Position numbers and translations under genes: made by a program. From positions 1 to 64,000 of the forward strand of contig CABYRT010000004.1 in NCBI GenBank assembly GCA_902521355.1: 64,000 bases of DNA, read 5' to 3'. Source of the DNA: an uncultured Pelagibacteraceae bacterium (lineage in GTDB: Bacteria; Pseudomonadota; Alphaproteobacteria; Pelagibacterales; Pelagibacteraceae). Under the pieces are notes generated by a model. It had not been told where the DNA came from. It was given only the letters and a program-made list of their open reading frames with translations, and did no database searches. Below, one piece after another: positions 18,167 through 26,509 of this stretch. Numbering within the stretch: position 1 is the first letter of the stretch; each line of letters starts with the position of its first letter.

Positions 18167-19198
18167 TTAATTACCCATAGCAACTAGCTTCGTAGCATTA
18201 GTTCTAGTTGTTTTATACAACTTAGAGTCTAATGGAACTAAACCAATATCTGCTAAGTAACCACCTTTTCCAATAGCTTTCTTAGTTGTGAATTCTTTCA
18301 CAAACTCATGTAATCCTGGAATTACTCCAACGTGAGCTTTTTTCACATAGAAGAATAAAGGTCTAGCAACAGCATAACTATAATCTTGAATAGACGCTAA
18401 TGATGGTTGTCCACCATCAATGCTAGCAGCTTGTAATTTATCTTTAGCAGCTAAGAAATAGCTGAAACCAAAGAAACCAAACATATCTTTATCTTGAGTT
18501 AACTTTTGGATTATTAAACTATCGTTTTCTCCTACTTCAATAGCAGCTCCATCTTCTCTGTAAAGTTTTTGTGGTTTTTTGTATTTTTTATTTCCAGCTT
18601 CAAAACCTGCTTTATAAAGAGCTTTAGCTTCTTTAGTCATGCCTTTTTTCATTACTAAAGAATTCCAAGCATCTCTAGTTCCTGATGTTCCTGGTGGGAT
18701 CATTACTGAAATTTTTTGTTTTGGTAAGCTAGGGTCAATTTGGTCCCAAGTTTTATAAATATTTGGAACTAACTTACCATCAACTACTGTATGAGCAGCT
18801 AATGCTAAATATAATTGTTCTTTAGTAAAGTTTACTGGTTTTGCATCTTTGCTGTAAGCTAATGTAATACCATCGTTACCAATTACGATCTCAACAATAT
18901 CATTTACACCATTTTTCTTACATAGGGCTTTCTCTTTGTCTTTCATAGCTCTTGATGCATTTGTAATATCTGGATGTTGCTCACCAACACCAGCACAGAA
19001 TAGTTTAGCTCCTCCACCAGTACCAGTCGACTCGATTACAGGAGTTTTGAATCCTGAACCACCAAATCTTTCAGCAACAACAGTCGCGTAAGGGAATACT
19101 GTAGACGAACCAACTATCTTAATTTGATCTCTTGCTTGAGCAACAGTTGCTATTGATAGAGCAACTAAAGAAGCAATCACTATAGTTAGTTTTTTCAT
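18167..19198 (-). CDS. pstS: Phosphate-binding periplasmic protein
   Basis: Signal peptide then IKIVGSSTVFPYATVVAERFG, ESTGTGGGAKLFC; pstC downstream. Confidence 0.95.
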   Translation of the reverse strand: MKKLTIVIASLVALSIATVAQARDQIKIVGSSTVFPYATVVAERFGGSGFKTPVIESTGTGGGAKLFCAGVGEQHPDITNASRAMKDKEKALCKKNGVNDIVEIVIGNDGITLAYSKDAKPVNFTKEQLYLALAAHTVVDGKLVPNIYKTWDQIDPSLPKQKISVMIPPGTSGTRDAWNSLVMKKGMTKEAKALYKAGFEAGNKKYKKPQKLYREDGAAIEVGENDSLIIQKLTQDKDMFGFFGFSYFLAAKDKLQAASIDGGQPSLASIQDYSYAVARPLFFYVKKAHVGVIPGLHEFVKEFTTKKAIGKGGYLADIGLVPLDSKLYKTTRTNATKLVAMGN

Positions 19199-19268
19199 TA
19201 TCTTTAATCCTTTCGTTATTTATTAATTAAAAGATGCCTGACTCGTATAAATTTATTGAATCTTTAAT

Positions 19269-19286
19269 ATTACAGAATTATTACAG
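19269..19286 (-). promoter_or_regulatory. PHO box upstream of pstS
   Basis: Minus strand reads CTGTAAT-aatt-CTGTAAT, perfect direct 7-mer repeat with 11-bp period. Confidence 0.8.
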
Positions 19287-19307
19287 TTTTGTTAAAAACC
19301 TAACTTT

Positions 19308-19916
19308 TTAGTTGTATTTCATTGAGACAATAATCTCACTATTTTCAGTTTCTAGACCACCTTTGCATGAAACTGGATTTACGTTATCCTTAAAAGCAAG
19401 ATCTGGGGTTGGTCTTAAGACAACTTCCAGTTTTACCAAATTAACTAATTCCTCAAGAATACTCTGGTCATAACGCCATTTTGGCCAACTAGTAGGAGTA
19501 GAAAAAATAGATGTTAAATAGCTTGTCGCCATAGTAAACCTATAATTACTCATATTTTCATTTCTCAGTAAATGATCTCTAACAGAATTAAATATGTTTC
19601 GACATCTCAATGAATCTGACATGTAGTTCTCTTTTTTTAAATTTTCATTTACTGGAATTGAAACAATTAAATCTACTGTATTTCTCCAATAGGAACTGAG
19701 AACATCTATATATACATCTTCATACGGTACATCTTTATGTTTTTTTATTTCAGGATATGAACTTTTTAAGTCTTCCTGTAATCTAAAGATACCAATATCA
19801 AAAACAGTTAATTGCTGGTTTCTTAAAATTGTAGAAATATCTGATGCATTACTTTTAGTAATGATCGACATTAAAAAAAAAATAATAATTAAAATACTAT
19901 GTAATATCTTAATCAT
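19308..19916 (-). CDS. Hypothetical exported protein between phoR and pstS
   Basis: 202 aa with N-terminal signal peptide (ILHSILIIIFFLMSIITKSNA); no family recognised. Confidence 0.7.
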   Translation of the reverse strand: MIKILHSILIIIFFLMSIITKSNASDISTILRNQQLTVFDIGIFRLQEDLKSSYPEIKKHKDVPYEDVYIDVLSSYWRNTVDLIVSIPVNENLKKENYMSDSLRCRNIFNSVRDHLLRNENMSNYRFTMATSYLTSIFSTPTSWPKWRYDQSILEELVNLVKLEVVLRPTPDLAFKDNVNPVSCKGGLETENSEIIVSMKYN

Positions 19917-20010
19917 AAATTAATTTTAAATAAACTAAGATACGAATCAACAAAAGATTTGTTAAATCTTGGTTGAATAAGAGTTAATTTTAAACAATTT
20001 TTTAAATTAC

Positions 20011-21159
20011 TTATTTTGTTGGAAGATATATCTTAATTTCAGTACCTTCATTAACTTTACTGAGAATCTCATAGTCACCTCTGTGTTGAGATATAATATG
20101 TTTCATTATAGCTAAACCTAAACCTGTACCACCAACCTTTTTACTTTTTTCTGTATCTACTCTAAAAAATCTTTCAGTTATTCTTGGAATTAGCTGGTGA
20201 GGTATTCCAACACCTTCATCTTTAATGATAATGGCAATATTTTTATCAATTAATTTACCTTCACTGATTTGACTTTTTACGTATATATTTTTTCCATCTT
20301 GTGAATATTTAATTGAATTATCAATTAAATTTGAAAATACAGTTAACAATTTATCATTATCACCAAAAACTAAGGTTGGTTCCATAAGTTCAATATGTAA
20401 ATTGATTTTCTTTTTTTTAAGAATTAATTCAAAGTTACTTTTAATATTAGTAAAAAGATCATTTAAGCTCACAATTTTATTCGGCTTGATATGTTCTTCC
20501 AATTCTATTCTACTTAAAATCAATAAATCATTGATTAGGTTTTCCATTCTTAATACTTGATCAGACATGATAGACATAAATTTTTTTTGCGCCTCTTGGT
20601 CTTTTGAAGCTGGTCCAAGAATAGTTTCTAACGAACCTTTAATCGAAACTAAAGGTGTTCTTAATTCATGACTCACATTTGCAACAAAATCAGTTTTTAG
20701 TTTTTGTGCTTTTGTTATTTCTGTAAAATCTTTTAGAAACAATACGACAGAATTTATTTCTGGAAACAAATGGGTCGGACCAGGAATAACATAGATTTTG
20801 TAAAGTTGATAAGATGGTAAATTTATTTCTACATTGACATTTTTTGTAGTTTGATCTTTGATAGCCTCTTCAATCGTTTCTAATAATTTTGTATCTCTAA
20901 TTACACTTGAAATATTTTTATCAATTAGGTTTTCTCCAAAACGTTGTTTTGCACTTTTGTTTAGATATTTGATTAAATTATATTTATCTAAAGCAAAGAA
21001 TTGATCTTCTAATTCTTCAATAATTACTCTTTTTCCTAAATCATCCTTATTAGTCTTGTTTACAACTGGTGCTGTGTTTTCTGGCTTAATATTTTTTTTA
21101 AATAAAAAATATAATAAAATGATTATTATAACTATAAGTATCAACTCTGCCCAAAACAT
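20011..21159 (-). CDS. phoR: Phosphate regulon sensor histidine kinase
   Basis: FVANVSHELRTPLVSIKGSLETI, NLIDNSIKYSQ, GTGLGLAIMKHI; PAS-like N region; next to pst genes. Confidence 0.9.
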   Translation of the reverse strand: MFWAELILIVIIIILLYFLFKKNIKPENTAPVVNKTNKDDLGKRVIIEELEDQFFALDKYNLIKYLNKSAKQRFGENLIDKNISSVIRDTKLLETIEEAIKDQTTKNVNVEINLPSYQLYKIYVIPGPTHLFPEINSVVLFLKDFTEITKAQKLKTDFVANVSHELRTPLVSIKGSLETILGPASKDQEAQKKFMSIMSDQVLRMENLINDLLILSRIELEEHIKPNKIVSLNDLFTNIKSNFELILKKKKINLHIELMEPTLVFGDNDKLLTVFSNLIDNSIKYSQDGKNIYVKSQISEGKLIDKNIAIIIKDEGVGIPHQLIPRITERFFRVDTEKSKKVGGTGLGLAIMKHIISQHRGDYEILSKVNEGTEIKIYLPTK

Positions 21160-21193
21160 GGATATGTTTTAACAAATGTAATGTATATTGTCT

Positions 21194-22201
21194 TTAATTA
21201 TTAGGTGAAATATTTTCAAAAAATATTTTTGCCGTTTCCTCCCAAGAATATTTTTTTGCAAAATCAAGACAATCTTGACGACTTACCTTCAAAGCTTTTA
21301 AAGCAGAGGTTTTCAAATCATTATCTAAAGTATCAATATTAGTACCCCCTAATATATCTTTAGGTCCCGGTACAGGGTAAGCTGCGACTGGTGTGCCACA
21401 ATTTAAAGACTCTAAGACAACTATACCAAACGTATCTGTTTTACTTGGAAATACAAAAACATCAGATGATGCAAAATGAGAAGCTAATTCTCCATTTGTT
21501 TTCTCACCTAAAAAAATGTCTTTTGGAAACTTTTTTTTTAAATTGTTTAAATCAGGACCTTTACCAATTATAATTTTAGTACCTTCAAGATCTAAATCTA
21601 AAAATGCTTTGATGTTTTTTTCAACAGCAACTCTTCCAACATATATCCATATAGGTCTTTTATAAGGTAAGTCTTTCTTAATGGGGTTTTTAAATGCACC
21701 ATGATTACCTCCTCTGGTCCATGTAACCATTTTATTGTTATCAATACCTAAAGAAATTAATTCTTCACGCATAGATTCTGTTGTTACTAAAATTCTTTCA
21801 GCTTTATTATGAAAATTGCATAAAAATTTTTCTGACCATTTAGCTGGAATGATAGGCATATAAAGTTTCATGTATTTATCAAATCTTGTGTGAAAACTTG
21901 TGGTAAATTTTAAGCCATTTTTAATGCAATGTCTTCGTGCCATAAACCCTAAGGGTCCTTCTGTTGCAATATGTATTGCATCAGGTTTAATTGATTTAAT
22001 TAAGTTACTTACACGGGGCCAAACATTTAAGGACAATCTAATTTCATTATATTTTGGCATGGGCATGGTAAGAAATTGTTGAGGAGTAATATATTCAATA
22101 GTTTGACCTTGTGATTTAAGAATTTCACCAGTTTCGTGGAGAGTTCTTACAACGCCATTAACTTGAGGGTAATAAGCATCGGTAACAATTAATATTTTCA
22201 T
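21194..22201 (-). CDS. agt: Glycosyltransferase family 4 (Agt-like diacylglycerol glycosyltransferase candidate)
   Basis: MKILIVTDAYYPQVNGVVRTL, GRVAVEKNIKAFLDL, SKTDTFGIVVLESLNCGTPVAAYP; adjacent to plcP-like gene. Confidence 0.75.
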   Translation of the reverse strand: MKILIVTDAYYPQVNGVVRTLHETGEILKSQGQTIEYITPQQFLTMPMPKYNEIRLSLNVWPRVSNLIKSIKPDAIHIATEGPLGFMARRHCIKNGLKFTTSFHTRFDKYMKLYMPIIPAKWSEKFLCNFHNKAERILVTTESMREELISLGIDNNKMVTWTRGGNHGAFKNPIKKDLPYKRPIWIYVGRVAVEKNIKAFLDLDLEGTKIIIGKGPDLNNLKKKFPKDIFLGEKTNGELASHFASSDVFVFPSKTDTFGIVVLESLNCGTPVAAYPVPGPKDILGGTNIDTLDNDLKTSALKALKVSRQDCLDFAKKYSWEETAKIFFENISPNN

Positions 22202-22204
22202 TCT

Positions 22205-23011
22205 TTAAGATGCTTTTTTGAATGAACCGATCCTGTTATTATCAATATTTTCTGAAATATATTCGTTTCTTTTTTTATCCCAATAAATTATCTCAAAAGT
22301 TCCATCATATTTTTCTGCCAAGGCTGTACATGACTCAACCCAATCGCCACAATTTAAATAATTAACACCATCAAGATTTAAATTTTCAGCATGATGTATG
22401 TGTCCACAAATTATTCCATCAAATTTTTTCCTTTTTGCATATGAAGAAAGTGTGTTTTCATATTCACCTATAAATTTTACAGCATTTTTTACCTTATATT
22501 TTAAAAATTTTGCCAATGACCAATAGTCTTTACCTCTCAATTTTCTAAAAAAATTTATAATAACATTAATTTTAAGTAATAATTCATAGGCAATAGCTCC
22601 TAATTTAGAAAGCCATTTAGCATATTTCATTACTCCGTCCCAAGCATCACCATGAACAACTAAATATTTTTTTCCTAACTGCGTTTCATGAATAACTCTA
22701 TTTACTATTTTAATATCACCTAAATGCATTGGAATAAATTTTCTAAATACCTCATCATGATTTCCAATTATGTAAAATACTTTTGTCCCGTGCCTTGCTT
22801 TTCTCAATATTTTTTGTATGACATCATTATGCTCTTGAGGCCAATAGAAACTCTTTTGCATTGCCCAAACATCGATTATATCTCCAACTAAATAAAGGTT
22901 CTCGGATCTTGAATTCTTAAAAAATTCTAAAAGCTTGTTAGCTTGACAACCTTTGGTTCCAAGATGCACATCAGATATAAATATACTCTTATATTTTAAT
23001 AACGGAGGCAT
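22205..23011 (-). CDS. plcP: Calcineurin-like metallophosphoesterase (UDP-2,3-diacylglucosamine hydrolase-like; PlcP-type phospholipase C candidate)
   Basis: FISDVHLGTKG, VGDIIDVWAM, GNHDE, CGHIHHAE; linkage to GT4 and phoR/pst. Confidence 0.75.
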   Translation of the reverse strand: MPPLLKYKSIFISDVHLGTKGCQANKLLEFFKNSRSENLYLVGDIIDVWAMQKSFYWPQEHNDVIQKILRKARHGTKVFYIIGNHDEVFRKFIPMHLGDIKIVNRVIHETQLGKKYLVVHGDAWDGVMKYAKWLSKLGAIAYELLLKINVIINFFRKLRGKDYWSLAKFLKYKVKNAVKFIGEYENTLSSYAKRKKFDGIICGHIHHAENLNLDGVNYLNCGDWVESCTALAEKYDGTFEIIYWDKKRNEYISENIDNNRIGSFKKAS

Positions 23012-23025
23012 TAAAAAAACCTATT

Positions 23026-23043
23026 TTGTAACACAACTGTAAC
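23026..23043 (+). promoter_or_regulatory. PHO-box-like element in plcP / lipid-kinase intergenic region
   Basis: TTGTAAC-acaa-CTGTAAC, 11-bp period. Confidence 0.65.
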
Positions 23044-23061
23044 TCGAATCATTTAATTCTT

Positions 23062-23079
23062 ATGTCATTGAAATGTTAA
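23062..23079 (+). promoter_or_regulatory. Second PHO-box-like element in the same intergenic region
   Basis: ATGTCAT-tgaa-ATGTTAA, 11-bp period. Confidence 0.5.
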
Positions 23080-23110
23080 AGATTTATTAAAAATTAGTTA
23101 CGAAAAAATT

Positions 23111-23995
23111 ATGCATTATTGTTTGATTTATAACCTTAATTCTTCAACAGGGAAAAAAATAAAATTTGTAAATAAGATTTATGAAAAATTAAAAATTAAC
23201 AACTCTGTAGATTATTTCAAAACCAAATCTGAAAAAGAGGCGAAAGAAATATTTTTGGAATTTAAAAATAAAAATTATGATAGATTGATAGTTGCTGGTG
23301 GAGATGGATCAGTATCATTTGCTATCAATGAATTGATAAAAAATGACTTTGATTTTAATGATAAATTTGCAATTGGGTACATACCGGCTGGAACAGCCAA
23401 TTTACTTCAAGCAGAGTTATCGATAAATAAAAAAGTAGACGATATTTGTAATATTTTAACATCAAATAATTATAAACAATCTAATCTTATAAAAATAAAT
23501 AAAAATTATTTTTTTTTAATGGCTGGTATTGGTTGGGATGCTAAAATTGTTCACTCTATTGATACACGTATAAAAAAAATACTTGGTAAGATAATATTTG
23601 GTTTAAAAGGGTTTCAGCATTTTTTATTTATGAAAAATAATAAACTTGATGTTTTCTTTGATGGTCAAAAATATCAAGCTGATTGGGTATTAAGTTCTAA
23701 TACCAAATATTATGCTGGTCATCATAAGATAAATAAGTCAAACATTTTTGATGATAGATTAATAACTTATGTTTTTAAAGATTTAAGTAGGCTAAAATTA
23801 ATGTATTATATTATTTTGATAATTATTTATGGAGATTTATCAAGAAACAAATCTGTTATAACCACCTATTCAAAAAGTATCCAAATTAATTGCAATAATT
23901 TTGAAATTCCCGTTCAGGTTGATGGAGATAATTTTGGATGTCACAATAAGATTGATATTGAATTTTCACAAAAAAAAGTAAATTTTTTACTATAA
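23111..23995 (+). CDS. Diacylglycerol kinase catalytic domain (lipid kinase) family protein
   Basis: VAGGDGSVSFAINELI, GYIPAGTANLLQAEL, VQVDGDNFG. Confidence 0.85.
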   Translation: MHYCLIYNLNSSTGKKIKFVNKIYEKLKINNSVDYFKTKSEKEAKEIFLEFKNKNYDRLIVAGGDGSVSFAINELIKNDFDFNDKFAIGYIPAGTANLLQAELSINKKVDDICNILTSNNYKQSNLIKINKNYFFLMAGIGWDAKIVHSIDTRIKKILGKIIFGLKGFQHFLFMKNNKLDVFFDGQKYQADWVLSSNTKYYAGHHKINKSNIFDDRLITYVFKDLSRLKLMYYIILIIIYGDLSRNKSVITTYSKSIQINCNNFEIPVQVDGDNFGCHNKIDIEFSQKKVNFLL

Positions 23996-24079
23996 TTTTA
24001 ATAACAAAATTTTAGACAAATTATTTTACTTAGAAATTTAAATTAAATATAATAATTTAAATTTTCATAGGAGGTGATG

Positions 24080-24289
24080 ATGGGTAAGATGTTAAAGAAA
24101 AATGAAAGAAGAAAAAAAAAGTTTATCAAATCAATAGATAAACTTAAAAATAAGATTAATTTAAAGGAAAAAAAACTAGCTAAAATTAATATAAAAATTG
24201 CAGGTATTGAAAAAAAAGTTGCCGAAAAAAAAGCAAAAAAATTAGCTAAAAAGAAAACTAGTGAGAGTCCTGCGTCTGTAAATAATTAA
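24080..24289 (+). CDS. Small lysine-rich, probably coiled-coil protein (69 aa)
   Basis: AGGAGG SD immediately 5' of ATG 24080; MGKMLKKNERRKKKFIKSIDKLKNKINLKEKK... Confidence 0.6.
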   Translation: MGKMLKKNERRKKKFIKSIDKLKNKINLKEKKLAKINIKIAGIEKKVAEKKAKKLAKKKTSESPASVNN

Positions 24290-24303
24290 TGTATAAAAAT
24301 TGT

Positions 24304-24335
24304 CCCTCCCCTTTTTTATAACAAAAAGGGGAAGG
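24304..24335. terminator. Stem-loop in the 24.3 kb intergenic region
   Basis: CCCTCCCCTTTTTT-ATAACA-AAAAGGGGAAGG; U-rich stretch follows only on the minus strand (about 24294). Confidence 0.5.
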
Positions 24336-24455
24336 TAGTTAATCAACAAAATTTTAAACAAAGAGGAAATGAAGATGTTTTATTATTTAAAATTTTTGTT
24401 AATTATTTTTAATAAACTTTAATGACAAAAATATTTATAGATTGTTACAATTTAA

Positions 24456-25295
24456 TTAAAATAATTTAATCCCAATCACACCTATTAAAATAAATAAAAT
24501 TGATATGATTTTTTTTAAATTGATACTTTCTTTTAATAAAAAATATCCAATAAATATTGATAATAAAATACTTGTTTCTCTTAAAGATGTAACAACGGGT
24601 ATTGGAGCTTTTGTAAATGCCCATACAGCCAAGGCATAACTAGCATATGATAATGTTACACCGTAAAAAAATATCATTTTACCCTCTCTATAAACCCTTT
24701 TAATAATATCCTTTTGACCTCTTAAACTAAGAATAAATGGGAAAATCATAGCGTTTAATATGAAAGACCAGCTGACAAAAGATATTGCAGAATTACTCAC
24801 TCTTGCTCCATATCCATCTACGAGTGAGTATGAGCCAATAAACAAACCTGTTGTAAAAGAAAATTTAATTACATTTAAGCTACTGTTTTTATAATCGGAA
24901 ATACCAAGAAAAAAAATACCAAAACATATTAATAAAATAGAGATCAAAATAAACTTATTTAAAACAACGCCTAAAAATAAAATTGAGACTACAGTTACAA
25001 ATAAGGGGCCTGTGCCTCTTGCTATAGGATAGACTTTTGTCAAATCTCCAATTTCATATGATTTAAGCAAGAACCATTGATAGCCGATGTGAACAACAAT
25101 ACTTGCGAAGATATAAGGTATACTTTCTATTGAGGGTGCGGGTAACAAGATGATTGCAACAATTGAAAAAGGTATATGACCTAAAATTATAGCTGCTAGA
25201 GCAACTGCTTTATCCGAGTGCTTTTTGACCATGCCATTCCAAGTGGCATGAAGTAGTGCTGCCAATAAAACGATAGAAAATACCAATGTATCCAT
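24456..25295 (-). CDS. EamA/DMT family transporter
   Basis: About ten hydrophobic segments, EamA-type repeats. Confidence 0.8.
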   Translation of the reverse strand: MDTLVFSIVLLAALLHATWNGMVKKHSDKAVALAAIILGHIPFSIVAIILLPAPSIESIPYIFASIVVHIGYQWFLLKSYEIGDLTKVYPIARGTGPLFVTVVSILFLGVVLNKFILISILLICFGIFFLGISDYKNSSLNVIKFSFTTGLFIGSYSLVDGYGARVSNSAISFVSWSFILNAMIFPFILSLRGQKDIIKRVYREGKMIFFYGVTLSYASYALAVWAFTKAPIPVVTSLRETSILLSIFIGYFLLKESINLKKIISILFILIGVIGIKLF

Positions 25296-25303
25296 AAAGA
25301 GTA

Positions 25304-26509
25304 TTAATTAACTCTACCGTAAATATCTTGATATCTAACTATATCTGTCTCTTTTAAAATAGGTCCAGTTTGTATTTCAATAATTTTTACTTTTTTCTTA
25401 AATTTATTTTCTATTCGATGAATTGCTTCTCTTGGTATGAATATTTTTTCTCCGGGTATTTTAAAGAAATTTTTCTTGTTTAATGTAATTAGAGGTTTTC
25501 CATCGGTAATGGTCCAATATTCAGATCGATGAAAATGCTTTTGCAAGCTTAATTTAGACTTAGAATTAACTACTAATTCCTTCACTAGAAAGTTTTTACC
25601 TTCATATAGATTGGTATATCTGCCCCATGGTCTATGAAAAACATTTTTTTTCTTAAAGTATTTGTTTTTGTTTTTTTTATATATTTTTGATATTTCAAAC
25701 CAATTTCCAAGATCTGACCATGGAATACTAAGTTTTATTGCATTTATATTCTTTGATTTTTCAAGAATTGCATAATCAAAAGAAATTTCCTTACATTTAT
25801 CAAAGAATTTTTTATTCAAAAAATATGTATTATTTCTAACCTTAGATTTTTCTAAAGATTTTAGACATGCTTTATAAATGCTAGGCTGATATTTTTTAAA
25901 GTTATTAATTATTGATGATTTTTTTAAGTAAAACATACCAGAATTCCAATAGCCTCCAGATCTGATTATCTTTTTGGCTTTTTGCTCTGTTGGTTTTTCA
26001 ATAAATTTAGTTACTTTATTTAACTTATTTATACTTTTTGTTTTAAGATATCCGTACTCATTAGATGGTCTTGTAGGTTTAATCCCAAATATAAATATAT
26101 TTTCATCACTTAAATTTTTAACATTATTTTTTATTGCTCTTGTTAAAATACTTGGATTTTCAATCAAATGGTCTGAGGTAAAAAACATTATTGGTTGATC
26201 AGTTGGAATATCTTTAATTAAAACACTTACTAAAATAGCTGGTGCTGTATTTTTTTTTGCTGGTTCTAATATTATTTTATATTTTTTTATTTTTGATTTT
26301 TTTAATGTTTTCTTAACATCTTTTAAATATTTAAGATTTGTACTGATAATTGGGAAATCGTAAGAATTATTATTTATTCGTTCAAAAGCTTTTTGTAATA
26401 AAGTCCAACCACCAAAATCAATAAATTGTTTTGCTTGAGTATTTTTTAAATTGGGCCAAAGTCGTGTTCCTGCACCACCACAAAGTATTACAGGTCTAAT
26501 TTTCATCAA
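25304..26509 (-). CDS. manC: Mannose-1-phosphate guanylyltransferase (possibly with mannose-6-phosphate isomerase domain)
   Basis: [33 protein letters not shown]-terminal cupin-like [13 protein letters not shown]. Confidence 0.88.
   Translation of the reverse strand: MMKIRPVILCGGAGTRLWPNLKNTQAKQFIDFGGWTLLQKAFERINNNSYDFPIISTNLKYLKDVKKTLKKSKIKKYKIILEPAKKNTAPAILVSVLIKDIPTDQPIMFFTSDHLIENPSILTRAIKNNVKNLSDENIFIFGIKPTRPSNEYGYLKTKSINKLNKVTKFIEKPTEQKAKKIIRSGGYWNSGMFYLKKSSIINNFKKYQPSIYKACLKSLEKSKVRNNTYFLNKKFFDKCKEISFDYAILEKSKNINAIKLSIPWSDLGNWFEISKIYKKNKNKYFKKKNVFHRPWGRYTNLYEGKNFLVKELVVNSKSKLSLQKHFHRSEYWTITDGKPLITLNKKNFFKIPGEKIFIPREAIHRIENKFKKKVKIIEIQTGPILKETDIVRYQDIYGRVN

Noticed and set aside
21160-21193. 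TTTAAC/TGTAAT half sites upstream of phoR
   Set aside because: Spacing is 9 bp rather than 11; not a convincing PHO box
22205-23011. Annotation as lipid A enzyme LpxH
   Set aside because: LpxI is encoded at 59392-60183 within the lipid A cluster, and the gene sits in a pho/glycosyltransferase context, so PlcP is the better hypothesis (not proven)
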